64,000 bases of DNA from contig DASYCE010000013.1 in assembly GCA_036500345.1 (NCBI GenBank), positions 31,090 to 95,089 on the forward strand, given 5' to 3'. The notes beneath the pieces were generated by a model. It was not told where the DNA came from. It worked only from the letters and a program-made list of their open reading frames with translations, and ran no database searches. Positions 28,931-35,704 of this stretch are shown one piece after another. Numbering within the stretch: the first letter of the stretch is position 1; every line of letters starts with the position of its first letter. The translations under genes and the position numbers were made by a program. This DNA comes from Gemmatimonadales bacterium (GTDB lineage Bacteria; Gemmatimonadota; Gemmatimonadetes; Gemmatimonadales; GWC2-71-9).

Positions 28931-29506
28931 GTGACGACACTTGCGATGACTCTTCCCGCCCTCCACCGTGCCACCACGACGATCGTCGACGCCGACGCGC
29001 TCGACGCCCGGCGCGCGGCCACGGGCGACCACGCCGCCTTTGAGCGGCTCTACCGGAAGCACGTCGCCCGGATCCATACCCTGGTCCGCCGGATGGCAGG
29101 CCCCGGCCCAGCCGATGACCTGACCCAGGACGTTTTCATCCGCGCCTGGGACAAGCTGGCGTCGTTCCGGGCCGAGAGTGCCTTCGGGACCTGGCTCTAC
29201 CGCCTGGCGGTGAATGTGGTCCTGTCGCGTCGCCGGAGCGAAAAGAACGAGCGGATCTGGATCATGGAGGACGAGGTTGCCGCGGAGATGGTCGGCACCG
29301 TCAGCCATCACCCCGCGGCGCGGATCGATCTCGATACCGCGATCGCCCGCCTCCCCGACGGCGCGCGAAAGGTGTTCGTGCTGCACGACGTCGAAGGATG
29401 GACGCACGAAGAGATCGCCGAGGAGATGGGACTGGTACCGGGGACGTCGAAGTCGCAACTCTCACGGGCGCGGGCCGCGTTGCGGAGGATGCTCGATGCA
29501 TCGTGA
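28931..29506 (+). CDS. ECF RNA polymerase sigma factor (RpoE-like)
   Basis: 191 residues from GTG 28931, or 186 from ATG 28946. Region 2 is FERLYRKHVARIHTL then DDLTQDVFIRAWDKL and GTWLYRLAVNVVLSRRR. Region 4 is RLPDGARKVFVLHDVEG then THEEIAEEMGLVPGTSKSQLSR, trimmed here to GLVPGTSKSQLSR. Region 3 is absent, as in all ECF factors. It would direct RNA polymerase to promoters for an envelope-type response. The anti-sigma gene starts 11 bases before its stop codon, and a DUF4097 gene follows. The TGCAACC/CGTC promoter upstream and at 32804 is its probable target. Confidence 0.93.
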   Translation: MTTLAMTLPALHRATTTIVDADALDARRAATGDHAAFERLYRKHVARIHTLVRRMAGPGPADDLTQDVFIRAWDKLASFRAESAFGTWLYRLAVNVVLSRRRSEKNERIWIMEDEVAAEMVGTVSHHPAARIDLDTAIARLPDGARKVFVLHDVEGWTHEEIAEEMGLVPGTSKSQLSRARAALRRMLDAS

Positions 29507-30065
29507 TCACGACAACGATCCCGGGCTCGCGGACGAGATCGCATCGCTCCGCAATGCCCCGCCTTCCACCGACCTCTGGCCGGGGATCGCCCGACAACTC
29601 GAGCCGCGGCAGCCGCGTGGCACGCTGCTCATTCGCTGGCCGGTCGCGATTGCTGCGGGGCTGGTCCTTGCAGTGGCGACATCGGCCGGGACACTGATTG
29701 CGTTGCGGTTGACGCGCAGTCCGGCCGCACCCGCGGCCACGACGACCGTTGCCGCGGCGCCCACCGCACCGGCGGGTACCAGCCCGGCCGTCGCCGCCTC
29801 ATTTGCGCCGGCGGATTCGGCGCTCGCAGGCGCCATCAACGACCTGGAGCGCGCGGTGCGCTCCAACCTCAGCCACGTCGACCCCGAGGCGCGCAACAGC
29901 ATCAACCAGAGCCTCACGCTGCTCGACCAGGCGATCGCGCAGGCGGCAGCGCGGCAAAGTGCCGCACCCAACGACCCGCGCGTCGCGAGCTATCTCACCA
30001 GCACGCTGCGCAAGAAGCTGCAGCTGTTGCGCACCGTGTCCGAACTCACCCGGCGGGAGAGCTGA
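29496..30065 (+). CDS. Membrane anti-sigma factor (non-zinc type)
   Basis: 189 residues from ATG 29496, overlapping the sigma gene by 11 bases, which gives stoichiometric coupling. The cytosolic part (~1-42) contains DLWPGIARQLEP, the short helix style of anti-sigma domains, but no HxxxCxxC zinc motif. One membrane helix covers about 45-68 (WPVAIAAGLVLAVATSAG). A long Ala/Pro/Thr-rich stretch and a helical periplasmic domain (DLERAVRSNL ... LRKKLQLLRTV) follow. It should hold the sigma factor at the membrane until an envelope signal releases it. Identity rests on position and topology rather than on strong sequence motifs. Confidence 0.78.
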   Translation: MHRDHDNDPGLADEIASLRNAPPSTDLWPGIARQLEPRQPRGTLLIRWPVAIAAGLVLAVATSAGTLIALRLTRSPAAPAATTTVAAAPTAPAGTSPAVAASFAPADSALAGAINDLERAVRSNLSHVDPEARNSINQSLTLLDQAIAQAAARQSAAPNDPRVASYLTSTLRKKLQLLRTVSELTRRES

Positions 30066-30067
30066 TC

Positions 30068-30967
30068 ATGTCGATTGCACTACTGGCCATCGCTGCCGCA
30101 CTCACCGGTCGCGACGTCGACACCACCGTCCATCTCCCCCGCAACGGCGCGGTCGAGATCGACACGAGGAACCGCGACGTGGTGGTGCGAATCGGCAGCG
30201 GCGACCAGGTCATCATCCGCGGTGGTTCGGGCGAACTCGACGGCGGCACGCTGCAAGTCGACGGTGAGAGCCGGCGCGGCCATGGCTCGGGCGGCGGTGC
30301 GGTCGACATCACCGTCCCGTCCTGGGCGCGGGTCGAGGTCAACACGATCAGCGGGAACATGACCTTCAATGGCACGCCGGCGTCGCTCGACGCGCAGTCG
30401 GTCAACGGATTCATTCACGTAAACGGCGGATCGGGCACGGCGGACGTCGAGACGGTGGCCGGCGAAGTGACGGTCAACGATTTCCATGGGACCAAGCTCT
30501 CGGCGAGCACCACGGGCAGCAACCTGACGATCACCAACTCGACCGGCGAGATCGACGCCGAGAACGTCAACGGCGACGTGACGCTGCGCGGCGTCCGGTC
30601 GACGCATGTGTCGGCGTCGACGGTGAACGGAGGAATCGCATTCGAGGGTGCGTTCGTGACGGACGGGTCGTACGAGTTCGAGAGTCAGAACCGCGACGTC
30701 ACGCTGACTGTCCCGGGCGACGTCAGCGCCCGCATGAAGATCTCGACGATGAATGGCCAGCTCATCTCACCGGATATTCCGGCGACGACCTCGGGCGGCC
30801 GCGCTCGCGATCAGATGGCCGGCGGCAAGGGGAAGCACAAGGGAAGCAGCAACAGCGACGATGACGAGCACGACTTCACCGTCGTCTACGGCAGCGGATC
30901 GGCGCGGGTGAGCGTCGACGTCTTCAACGGCAACGTCGTCGTCCGCCGCGCCGATCGGCGCCCCTGA
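30068..30967 (+). CDS. DUF4097 beta-helix protein, third gene of sigma operon
   Basis: 299 residues starting 2 bases after the anti-sigma stop. A short hydrophobic N-terminus (MSIALLAIAAALTG) is probably a signal peptide. The rest is a right-handed beta-helix-like repeat with the motif VNG/VAG/TGE-x-V at regular steps (VNGFIHV, VAGEVTV, VNGDVTL, VNGGIAF, FNGNVVV), typical of DUF4097 (YvlB/LiaG-like) proteins. An acidic, Asn/Ser/Asp-rich loop (KGSSNSDDDEHD) precedes the last strands. The family is linked to envelope-stress sigma and Lia systems, but its biochemical role is unknown. Two paralogues lie at 32882-34562. Confidence 0.85.
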   Translation: MSIALLAIAAALTGRDVDTTVHLPRNGAVEIDTRNRDVVVRIGSGDQVIIRGGSGELDGGTLQVDGESRRGHGSGGGAVDITVPSWARVEVNTISGNMTFNGTPASLDAQSVNGFIHVNGGSGTADVETVAGEVTVNDFHGTKLSASTTGSNLTITNSTGEIDAENVNGDVTLRGVRSTHVSASTVNGGIAFEGAFVTDGSYEFESQNRDVTLTVPGDVSARMKISTMNGQLISPDIPATTSGGRARDQMAGGKGKHKGSSNSDDDEHDFTVVYGSGSARVSVDVFNGNVVVRRADRRP

Positions 30968-30970
30968 ACC

Positions 30971-32779
30971 TCAGGAGAACTTCGGCGGGCGGCGGGTATG
31001 AATGTCGCTCGCCGTCTGCCAGGCGTGTGCCAGCCGTAGCAGCAGGTCTTCTCGATAGAGTGCCGCGACGAACGAAATCCCCTGATTGCCAGGATCATTC
31101 GCGGCCGCCCCCTCCCGCACCACCAGCGGTGCCACGACCTGCGGATGCCCGGTCAGGTTGGTCGCACCGAGATTTCCGCCGCCGACCACGATATCGACGT
31201 CCTTGAAGAAATCGTCGTAATGGTTGATCAGCAGCGTCCGCGCGCGGTTGGCGAGGACGTAGTCGACGGCGGAGACGAGCGTCGCCGACCGGAAGGTGGT
31301 GGGCCACGCGTTGGCATCCTGCAGGACCATCTTGTCGACGGTGTTGTCGCGGGTGATGTCGGCGAACGCCGCGCCCGCTTCGACGTTGAGGATGCACGAC
31401 AGCGCGTTGGTCGACGGCTCGGTCGGCCAGGTGATCGGGACGAATTTCGCCCCCTGCTTGGCGAGCGCGTCGAGGACCGTCTTGGTCGCCTGGTAGTTCG
31501 CCATCGCCGCCGCAGGATTCCCGCCGCGGCCGCGTCCTCCCCCGGCGCCGCCGCCACCACTCGCGGCCGCCGCGCGCATCGCCGCAGTGTCGGGCGGCTG
31601 CATCATGTTCTGCGGCACACCGATCCGGATCGACGCCAGCGGAAGCGCCGGATCGAACTCGAACGGCATCGTTCGCGTCGACGGATCGCGCGGATCGGCG
31701 CCATTGATCGCCGCGAAGACGAGCGCGAGATCCTCCGCACTCCGTGCGATCGGCCCGATCTTGTCCATCGTCCACGAGAGCGCCATCGCGCCGTATCGTG
31801 AAACGCGCCCGTACGTCGGCCGCAGCCCGCTGACGCCGCAGCGAGTGGACGGCGAGATGATCGAACCCTGGGTCTCCGTGCCGATGGCGAATGGATACAG
31901 ACCTGCCGAGACACCGCTGGCCGAGCCGGCTGAAGATCCGCTTGATCCTTGCGCAGTATTCCAGGGATTCTTCGTCTGCCCGCCAAACCAGGTGTCGTCC
32001 TGGGCGAACTCACCGAGCGAGGTCTTGGCGACGAGCACCGCGCCCGCGGCGTCGAGCCGCTCGACCACTGCCGCCGTCACGTCGAGGACCTGGTCCTTGT
32101 AGATCGGCGATCCCCACGTCGTCGGATACTTCGGCACCGCGAAGAGATCCTTGGCACCGTACGGAATGCCGTGGAGCGGGCCGCGGAACTTCCCCGCCTT
32201 CGCTTCGGCGTCCATCCGGTCGGCCTGCTCAAGGGCGCGTTCGCGAGTCGGCGTGATCACGGCGAGGAGCTCGGGGTTGTACTTCTCGATCCGGGCGAGC
32301 GACCGCTCCACCAGCTGCCGCGAGGTCACGGCGCGGGAGTGAATCAGCCGGCTGAGCGTCGCGACGCCGGCGTACGCCCAGTCCGATTCCGTGGTCGGGC
32401 GCTTCGCTGCGGGGGCCGAACGCGCCGCTCGTGGAGCGCGATGCGGCTGGCCGACGGGCTCCTTCCCCACCGGCACCGGGTCGAAGTGGAAGGCGGGCGG
32501 CACGACGTTCGACATCGGGATCGCGTGGAGCGCCGCGTACCCGGCCAGATTCCGTTGCAACCCCCGGAGCATCAGGTCGCGATCCTTGTCGCGCCACGAC
32601 AGGCCGAGGACGTTCTCGGCCGCGGCGATCTGCTCCTTGGTGATCGGATCGAGGGCCACCACCGCATCGTCGTCCGCGCCCGGCGCCGTCTCGGCCCAGA
32701 GCTGATGCGAGAAATCGAGCGGAAGGCCTACGGCGGCGCAGGCCGCCAGGAAGGAGCGGCGATCGACGAGGGTAGACAT
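30971..32779 (-). CDS. Exported amidase-signature hydrolase (Tat-type signal)
   Basis: 602 residues. The N-terminus has a twin-arginine-like signal (DRRSFLAACAAVGLPL), pointing to Tat export of a folded enzyme. The amidase signature Ser-cisSer-Lys set is present: Lys in HGIPYGAKDLF, the serines in GSSGSSAGSASG and TQGSIISPS. It is GatA-like but longer, with an N-terminal ~130-residue extension and a Gly/Arg-rich insert (bases 31523-31570). A GatB/GatC role is unlikely because of the export signal. It probably hydrolyses amides outside the cytosol. ATG 32779 has GGAG at about six bases. It converges with the first DUF4097 gene (3-base gap). Confidence 0.87.
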   Translation of the reverse strand: MSTLVDRRSFLAACAAVGLPLDFSHQLWAETAPGADDDAVVALDPITKEQIAAAENVLGLSWRDKDRDLMLRGLQRNLAGYAALHAIPMSNVVPPAFHFDPVPVGKEPVGQPHRAPRAARSAPAAKRPTTESDWAYAGVATLSRLIHSRAVTSRQLVERSLARIEKYNPELLAVITPTRERALEQADRMDAEAKAGKFRGPLHGIPYGAKDLFAVPKYPTTWGSPIYKDQVLDVTAAVVERLDAAGAVLVAKTSLGEFAQDDTWFGGQTKNPWNTAQGSSGSSAGSASGVSAGLYPFAIGTETQGSIISPSTRCGVSGLRPTYGRVSRYGAMALSWTMDKIGPIARSAEDLALVFAAINGADPRDPSTRTMPFEFDPALPLASIRIGVPQNMMQPPDTAAMRAAAASGGGGAGGGRGRGGNPAAAMANYQATKTVLDALAKQGAKFVPITWPTEPSTNALSCILNVEAGAAFADITRDNTVDKMVLQDANAWPTTFRSATLVSAVDYVLANRARTLLINHYDDFFKDVDIVVGGGNLGATNLTGHPQVVAPLVVREGAAANDPGNQGISFVAALYREDLLLRLAHAWQTASDIHTRRPPKFS

Positions 32780-32803
32780 GGTGGCTCCGGAGGTGTGAAG
32801 GCC

Positions 32804-32833
32804 TGCAACCCTTGAGGTTGCCGGGCACGTCTC
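32804..32833 (+). promoter_or_regulatory. ECF-type promoter upstream of DUF4097 tandem
   Basis: TGCAACC (32804-32810), 17 bases, CGTCTC (32828-32833). It matches the promoter before the ECF sigma gene (28895-28923) except for one extra spacer base. GCAACC/GGTTGC also forms a 6-base inverted repeat around CTTGA. Transcription would begin near 32840, leaving a ~40-base leader with the ribosome binding site AAGGA. Confidence 0.6.
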
Positions 32834-32881
32834 AGTCTTCAGAAGATCGCGCCACTTACCTGTTCAGCCAAGGACGTGTCG

Positions 32882-33754
32882 ATGCGGACCACCCTCGTTC
32901 TGACCCTCGCGCTGGCAACGGTTGCGGCGACCGGCGCCGCGGCCCAGCGGTCGCGCCGACCGGCTCCCGCCGATCGCGACCGGCCGGAGCAGTCCTCCAG
33001 CCGGGACGACTATCACTTCACCCCCAACCTGCATTCCGGTGACCGGCTCAGCGTCAGCAACATCGACGGCGAAGTCGTCGTCACGCAGGGGCGCGGGACA
33101 TCAGCCGACATCGTGGCGCACAAGATCGTGCGCCGAGGCGACGGCTCGCGGATGATGGCGGTGCTCGAGGAAGTGGACGGTGGTTATCGCGTCTGCACCG
33201 TGTACCTGCGGCGCGGCGACGCCAACGCCGACAGCTGCAACAGCCACTATAGTAACAATAGTGATAGTGATCACGACCCGCTCGACGCCGAGATGCGCTA
33301 CGAGATCCGGCTTCCGGCGGGCGTCGCGCTCTCGGTCAACACCGTCGACGGTGACGTCCGCGCCACCGGACTCGATACGCCGGCGATGATCCGCACCGTC
33401 GATGGCGAGATCAGCTACGACGGCGTCGCACCCCACTCGCTCAACAGCGTCGACGGCAAGATCACCGCAACGATCTCCAATGCCCGCTGGGATCACGACC
33501 TGGCCCTTCGCAGTGTCGACGGCGACATCGACCTGACGCTGCCGGCGTCGATCGGCCTCGCAATCAGCGGCCAGACCGTTGACGGCCAAGTGCATTCCGA
33601 TTTCCCGCTCACCGTCGAGGGACGTTGGGGACCGCGGTCGTTCCATGCGACGATCGGTGGTGGCGGGTCAAATGAACTGCAACTCAATACGGTCGACGGA
33701 TCGATCACCCTGCATCGTGGCGGGCGAGGAGAGCGGAATGGCCACGACAACTGA
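32882..33754 (+). CDS. DUF4097 protein A of tandem pair
   Basis: 290 residues from ATG 32882, which has AAGGA seven bases upstream (GTG 32876 is less well placed). A signal peptide (MRTTLVLTLALATVAATG...AAAQ) exports it. The beta-helix repeats are VDGE/VDGD-x-V (NIDGEVVV, TVDGDVRA, TVDGEISY, SVDGDIDL, TVDGSITL). A Cys pair (RVCTVYL and ADSCNS) flanks an unusual Asn/Ser/Asp loop encoded by an AT-rich patch near 33247-33275. It shares VRRGDG, RVCT and GPRSFHATIG-type segments with the next gene, so the pair arose by tandem duplication. Its promoter resembles that of the ECF operon. Function unknown. Confidence 0.85.
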   Translation: MRTTLVLTLALATVAATGAAAQRSRRPAPADRDRPEQSSSRDDYHFTPNLHSGDRLSVSNIDGEVVVTQGRGTSADIVAHKIVRRGDGSRMMAVLEEVDGGYRVCTVYLRRGDANADSCNSHYSNNSDSDHDPLDAEMRYEIRLPAGVALSVNTVDGDVRATGLDTPAMIRTVDGEISYDGVAPHSLNSVDGKITATISNARWDHDLALRSVDGDIDLTLPASIGLAISGQTVDGQVHSDFPLTVEGRWGPRSFHATIGGGGSNELQLNTVDGSITLHRGGRGERNGHDN

Positions 33755-34562
33755 ACGACTCGAACTGTTGCACCGGGCCGCTCCGATGCGATTGACGATG
33801 ATGGTCGCTGTCGTCGCCGCCGCAGTGACCCGGCTCCCGGCGCAGGACTATCACTTCTCGAAGGTGTTGTCCGCTGGTGCTACCCTCGAGGTGAGCAACA
33901 TCAATGGCAAGGTCGACGTCACCCGCGCCTCCGGCCAGACCGCGGAGGTCACCGTGACCAAGACGGTCCGGCGTGGCGACGGCACTCTCGTCAAGGCGAT
34001 CATGGACGACAGCCGCGACGGGATGCGCGTGTGCACCATCTACCTGACACGGGATCCGGAGCGCCGCAGCTGCAGCGGCGACAATGACAACAACGATCGG
34101 TCGAACGGCCGCAACCGGCTCGACGTCGACATGCGCTACACCGTACGTGTACCTCTCAACGCCCGGCTTGTCGTCGATGCCGTGAACGGGTCGGTAACGG
34201 TCAGCGGTGCCGGGACCGATTCCAAGATCGAAACGGTCAACGGCGACATCGTCTTCGACGGCATCGGCGCCCTGTCGCTCGAGACGGTGAACGGCAAGGT
34301 CGATGCGACATTTGCGCGCGCAGCGTGGGAAGGGACGATGCGTGTTTCGTCGGTGAACGGCGCGATCGACCTGACCTTCCCGGCATCGCTCAGCGCCGAG
34401 GTGCGGGGCGAGACGGTCAATGGTGGCATCGACAGCGGCGGCTTTCCGATCACGATCGAGAAGGGGTTCGGCCCCAAGTCATTCGAAGGGCGAATCGGGT
34501 CGGGCGGACGGCGGCTGGAGCTTGAAACCGTCAACGGAGGGATTTCGCTGCACAAGCAGTGA
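33738..34562 (+). CDS. DUF4097 protein B of tandem pair
   Basis: 274 residues from ATG 33738, with a GAGGAG ribosome binding site inside the end of the previous gene. ATG 33786 would give a more classical signal peptide (MRLTMMVAVVAAAVTRLPAQ) but lacks a binding site. The repeat core is VNG-x-V (NINGKVDV, AVNGSVTV, TVNGDIVF, TVNGKVDA, SVNGAIDL, TVNGGISL). The Cys pair (RVCTIYL, RRSCSG) and acidic Asn/Asp loop (GDNDNNDRSNGRN) of paralogue A are kept. It overlaps paralogue A by 17 bases, so the two proteins are made together and may act as partners. Function unknown. Confidence 0.84.
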   Translation: MATTTERLELLHRAAPMRLTMMVAVVAAAVTRLPAQDYHFSKVLSAGATLEVSNINGKVDVTRASGQTAEVTVTKTVRRGDGTLVKAIMDDSRDGMRVCTIYLTRDPERRSCSGDNDNNDRSNGRNRLDVDMRYTVRVPLNARLVVDAVNGSVTVSGAGTDSKIETVNGDIVFDGIGALSLETVNGKVDATFARAAWEGTMRVSSVNGAIDLTFPASLSAEVRGETVNGGIDSGGFPITIEKGFGPKSFEGRIGSGGRRLELETVNGGISLHKQ

Positions 34563-34566
34563 CCGC

Positions 34567-34572
34567 TAGCTT
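34567..34572 (+). promoter_or_regulatory. -10-like hexamer TAGCTT before SCP2-like gene
   Basis: TAGCTT is followed by only five bases and then GTG 34578, with no ribosome binding site. This is the leaderless geometry also seen before arginase. It may give the downstream pair its own transcript in addition to read-through from the DUF4097 genes. Confidence 0.35.
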
Positions 34573-34577
34573 GCAGC

Positions 34578-34973
34578 GTGTCAACCGATCTTTTCAGCGC
34601 GCCGGTCATCGCGGCGTGGCAGCAGCGCCTCAACCGCTCCACCCGATTCGCCGAAGCAGCGGCCGGGTGGAGCGGTCGTTTTGTCCTGGTCGAACGGGAG
34701 ACCGACGGCAGCGAGCGTCGCACATGGGTGGTCGTCGACGATGGGCGCTGCACTGACGCGCGTCCCGGCACGCCACTCGACGAACAGGCCGCCGACTTCG
34801 TGCTGGCCGCCACCCCCGCGACCTGGGCCGACCTTGCCAGCGCACGCACCACTCCTGCCACTGCCGCATTGGTCGGCAGGCTTTCACTCATCAAAGGCGA
34901 TCTGTTCGCCCTTGTTCCTCGTGCCAAGGCCGCTGCCGAACTCCTCCGGGCAGCTGCGGAAGGAGATCTCTGA
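34578..34973 (+). CDS. SCP2 sterol-carrier-like small protein
   Basis: 131 residues from GTG 34578. No signal peptide. The pattern (GRFVLVERETDG, DDGRC, ADFVLAATPATWADL, LVGRLSLIKGDLFAL, then a terminal helix) fits the SCP2 fold, which forms a hydrophobic ligand tunnel. In bacteria such small SCP2 proteins are thought to bind lipids or act with lipid-modifying enzymes. The stop overlaps the start of the dienelactone hydrolase gene (TGATG), so the two are coupled. The ligand is unknown. Identification is by pattern and I am moderately sure. Confidence 0.65.
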   Translation: MSTDLFSAPVIAAWQQRLNRSTRFAEAAAGWSGRFVLVERETDGSERRTWVVVDDGRCTDARPGTPLDEQAADFVLAATPATWADLASARTTPATAALVGRLSLIKGDLFALVPRAKAAAELLRAAAEGDL

Positions 34974-35674
34974 TGTCGGATATCACGTTGCAGGTCGCGG
35001 ATGGCACCACTGCGCGGGCCTACGTGGCGCGCCCGGACGGCGCGACCGCCGCGCCGGGGCTGATTCTTTTCCAGGAAGCGTTTGGCGTCAACGGTCACAT
35101 CCGTGATGTCGCCGGACGATTCGCGGGCCAGGGATTCGTCGTCGTGGCACCCGAGATGTTTCACCGCACGGCCGACCCGGGATTCGAGGCGAGCTACGAC
35201 GATTTCGACAGCGTCCGCCCGCACATGGGCGCGCTTACCGCCAAGGGAATTGCCGCGGACGCGGAGGCCGCCCATCTCTTTCTCAGCCGCGACCCACAGG
35301 TCGACCCCGATCGCATCGTCGCGATCGGCTACTGCATGGGCGGGCGCTGTTCTTGGATTGCCAACGCGTCGCTGCCGCTGCGCGCCGCGGTTTCATACTA
35401 TGGCGGTGGCATCGTCCCGTCGCTGCTCGACCGCGCAGCAATGCTCAACGGTCCGCATCTCTTCTTCTGGGGCGGCCTCGATACCCACATCCCGCCCGAA
35501 CAGCGAGCGGCGATCGTGAGTGCACTGACGGATGCGACGAAGCCGTTCATCAATGTCGAAATGTCGGAGGCTGGCCACGGCTTCTTCTGCGACCAGCGGC
35601 CGGCGTATCACGCCGATTCGGCCGCCGAATCGTGGGCATTGACGCTCGAGTTTTTCCGGAGGAAGCTGGCGTAG
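34973..35674 (+). CDS. Dienelactone hydrolase family protein
   Basis: 233 residues, an alpha/beta hydrolase with a cysteine nucleophile: Cys121 in IGYCMGGR, Asp170 in GGLDTHIP and His202 in EAGHGFFC. This Cys-Asp-His triad is that of dienelactone hydrolase (EC 3.1.1.45 family). Many homologues act outside chloroaromatic degradation, and no aromatic-pathway genes are near. Cytosolic. Overlaps the SCP2-like gene by one base. The substrate may be a lipid-derived lactone or ester given the SCP2 partner, which is speculation. Confidence 0.88.
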   Translation: MSDITLQVADGTTARAYVARPDGATAAPGLILFQEAFGVNGHIRDVAGRFAGQGFVVVAPEMFHRTADPGFEASYDDFDSVRPHMGALTAKGIAADAEAAHLFLSRDPQVDPDRIVAIGYCMGGRCSWIANASLPLRAAVSYYGGGIVPSLLDRAAMLNGPHLFFWGGLDTHIPPEQRAAIVSALTDATKPFINVEMSEAGHGFFCDQRPAYHADSAAESWALTLEFFRRKLA

Positions 35675-35683
35675 GCCCTCGCC

Positions 35684-35704
35684 GCCCTTCGACAGGCTCA
35701 GGGG
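35684..35704. repeat. Short palindromic motif CCCTTCGACAGGCTCAGGG
   Basis: CCCTTCGACAGGCTCAGGG (about 35685-35703) has CCCT/AGGG ends. It lies between the convergent dienelactone hydrolase and acyl-CoA oxidase genes and overlaps the latter's stop. Near-identical sequences occur as scattered intergenic repeats in many bacterial genomes, from memory. Only one copy is in this window. It might end transcription from both sides. Confidence 0.35.

Noticed and set aside
30948..30961. GCGCCGATCGGCGC palindrome as a terminator between the DUF4097 gene and amidase
   Set aside because: It is within coding sequence, gives only a 5-bp stem with a 4-base loop, and has no U-run. Such palindromes are common at this base composition.
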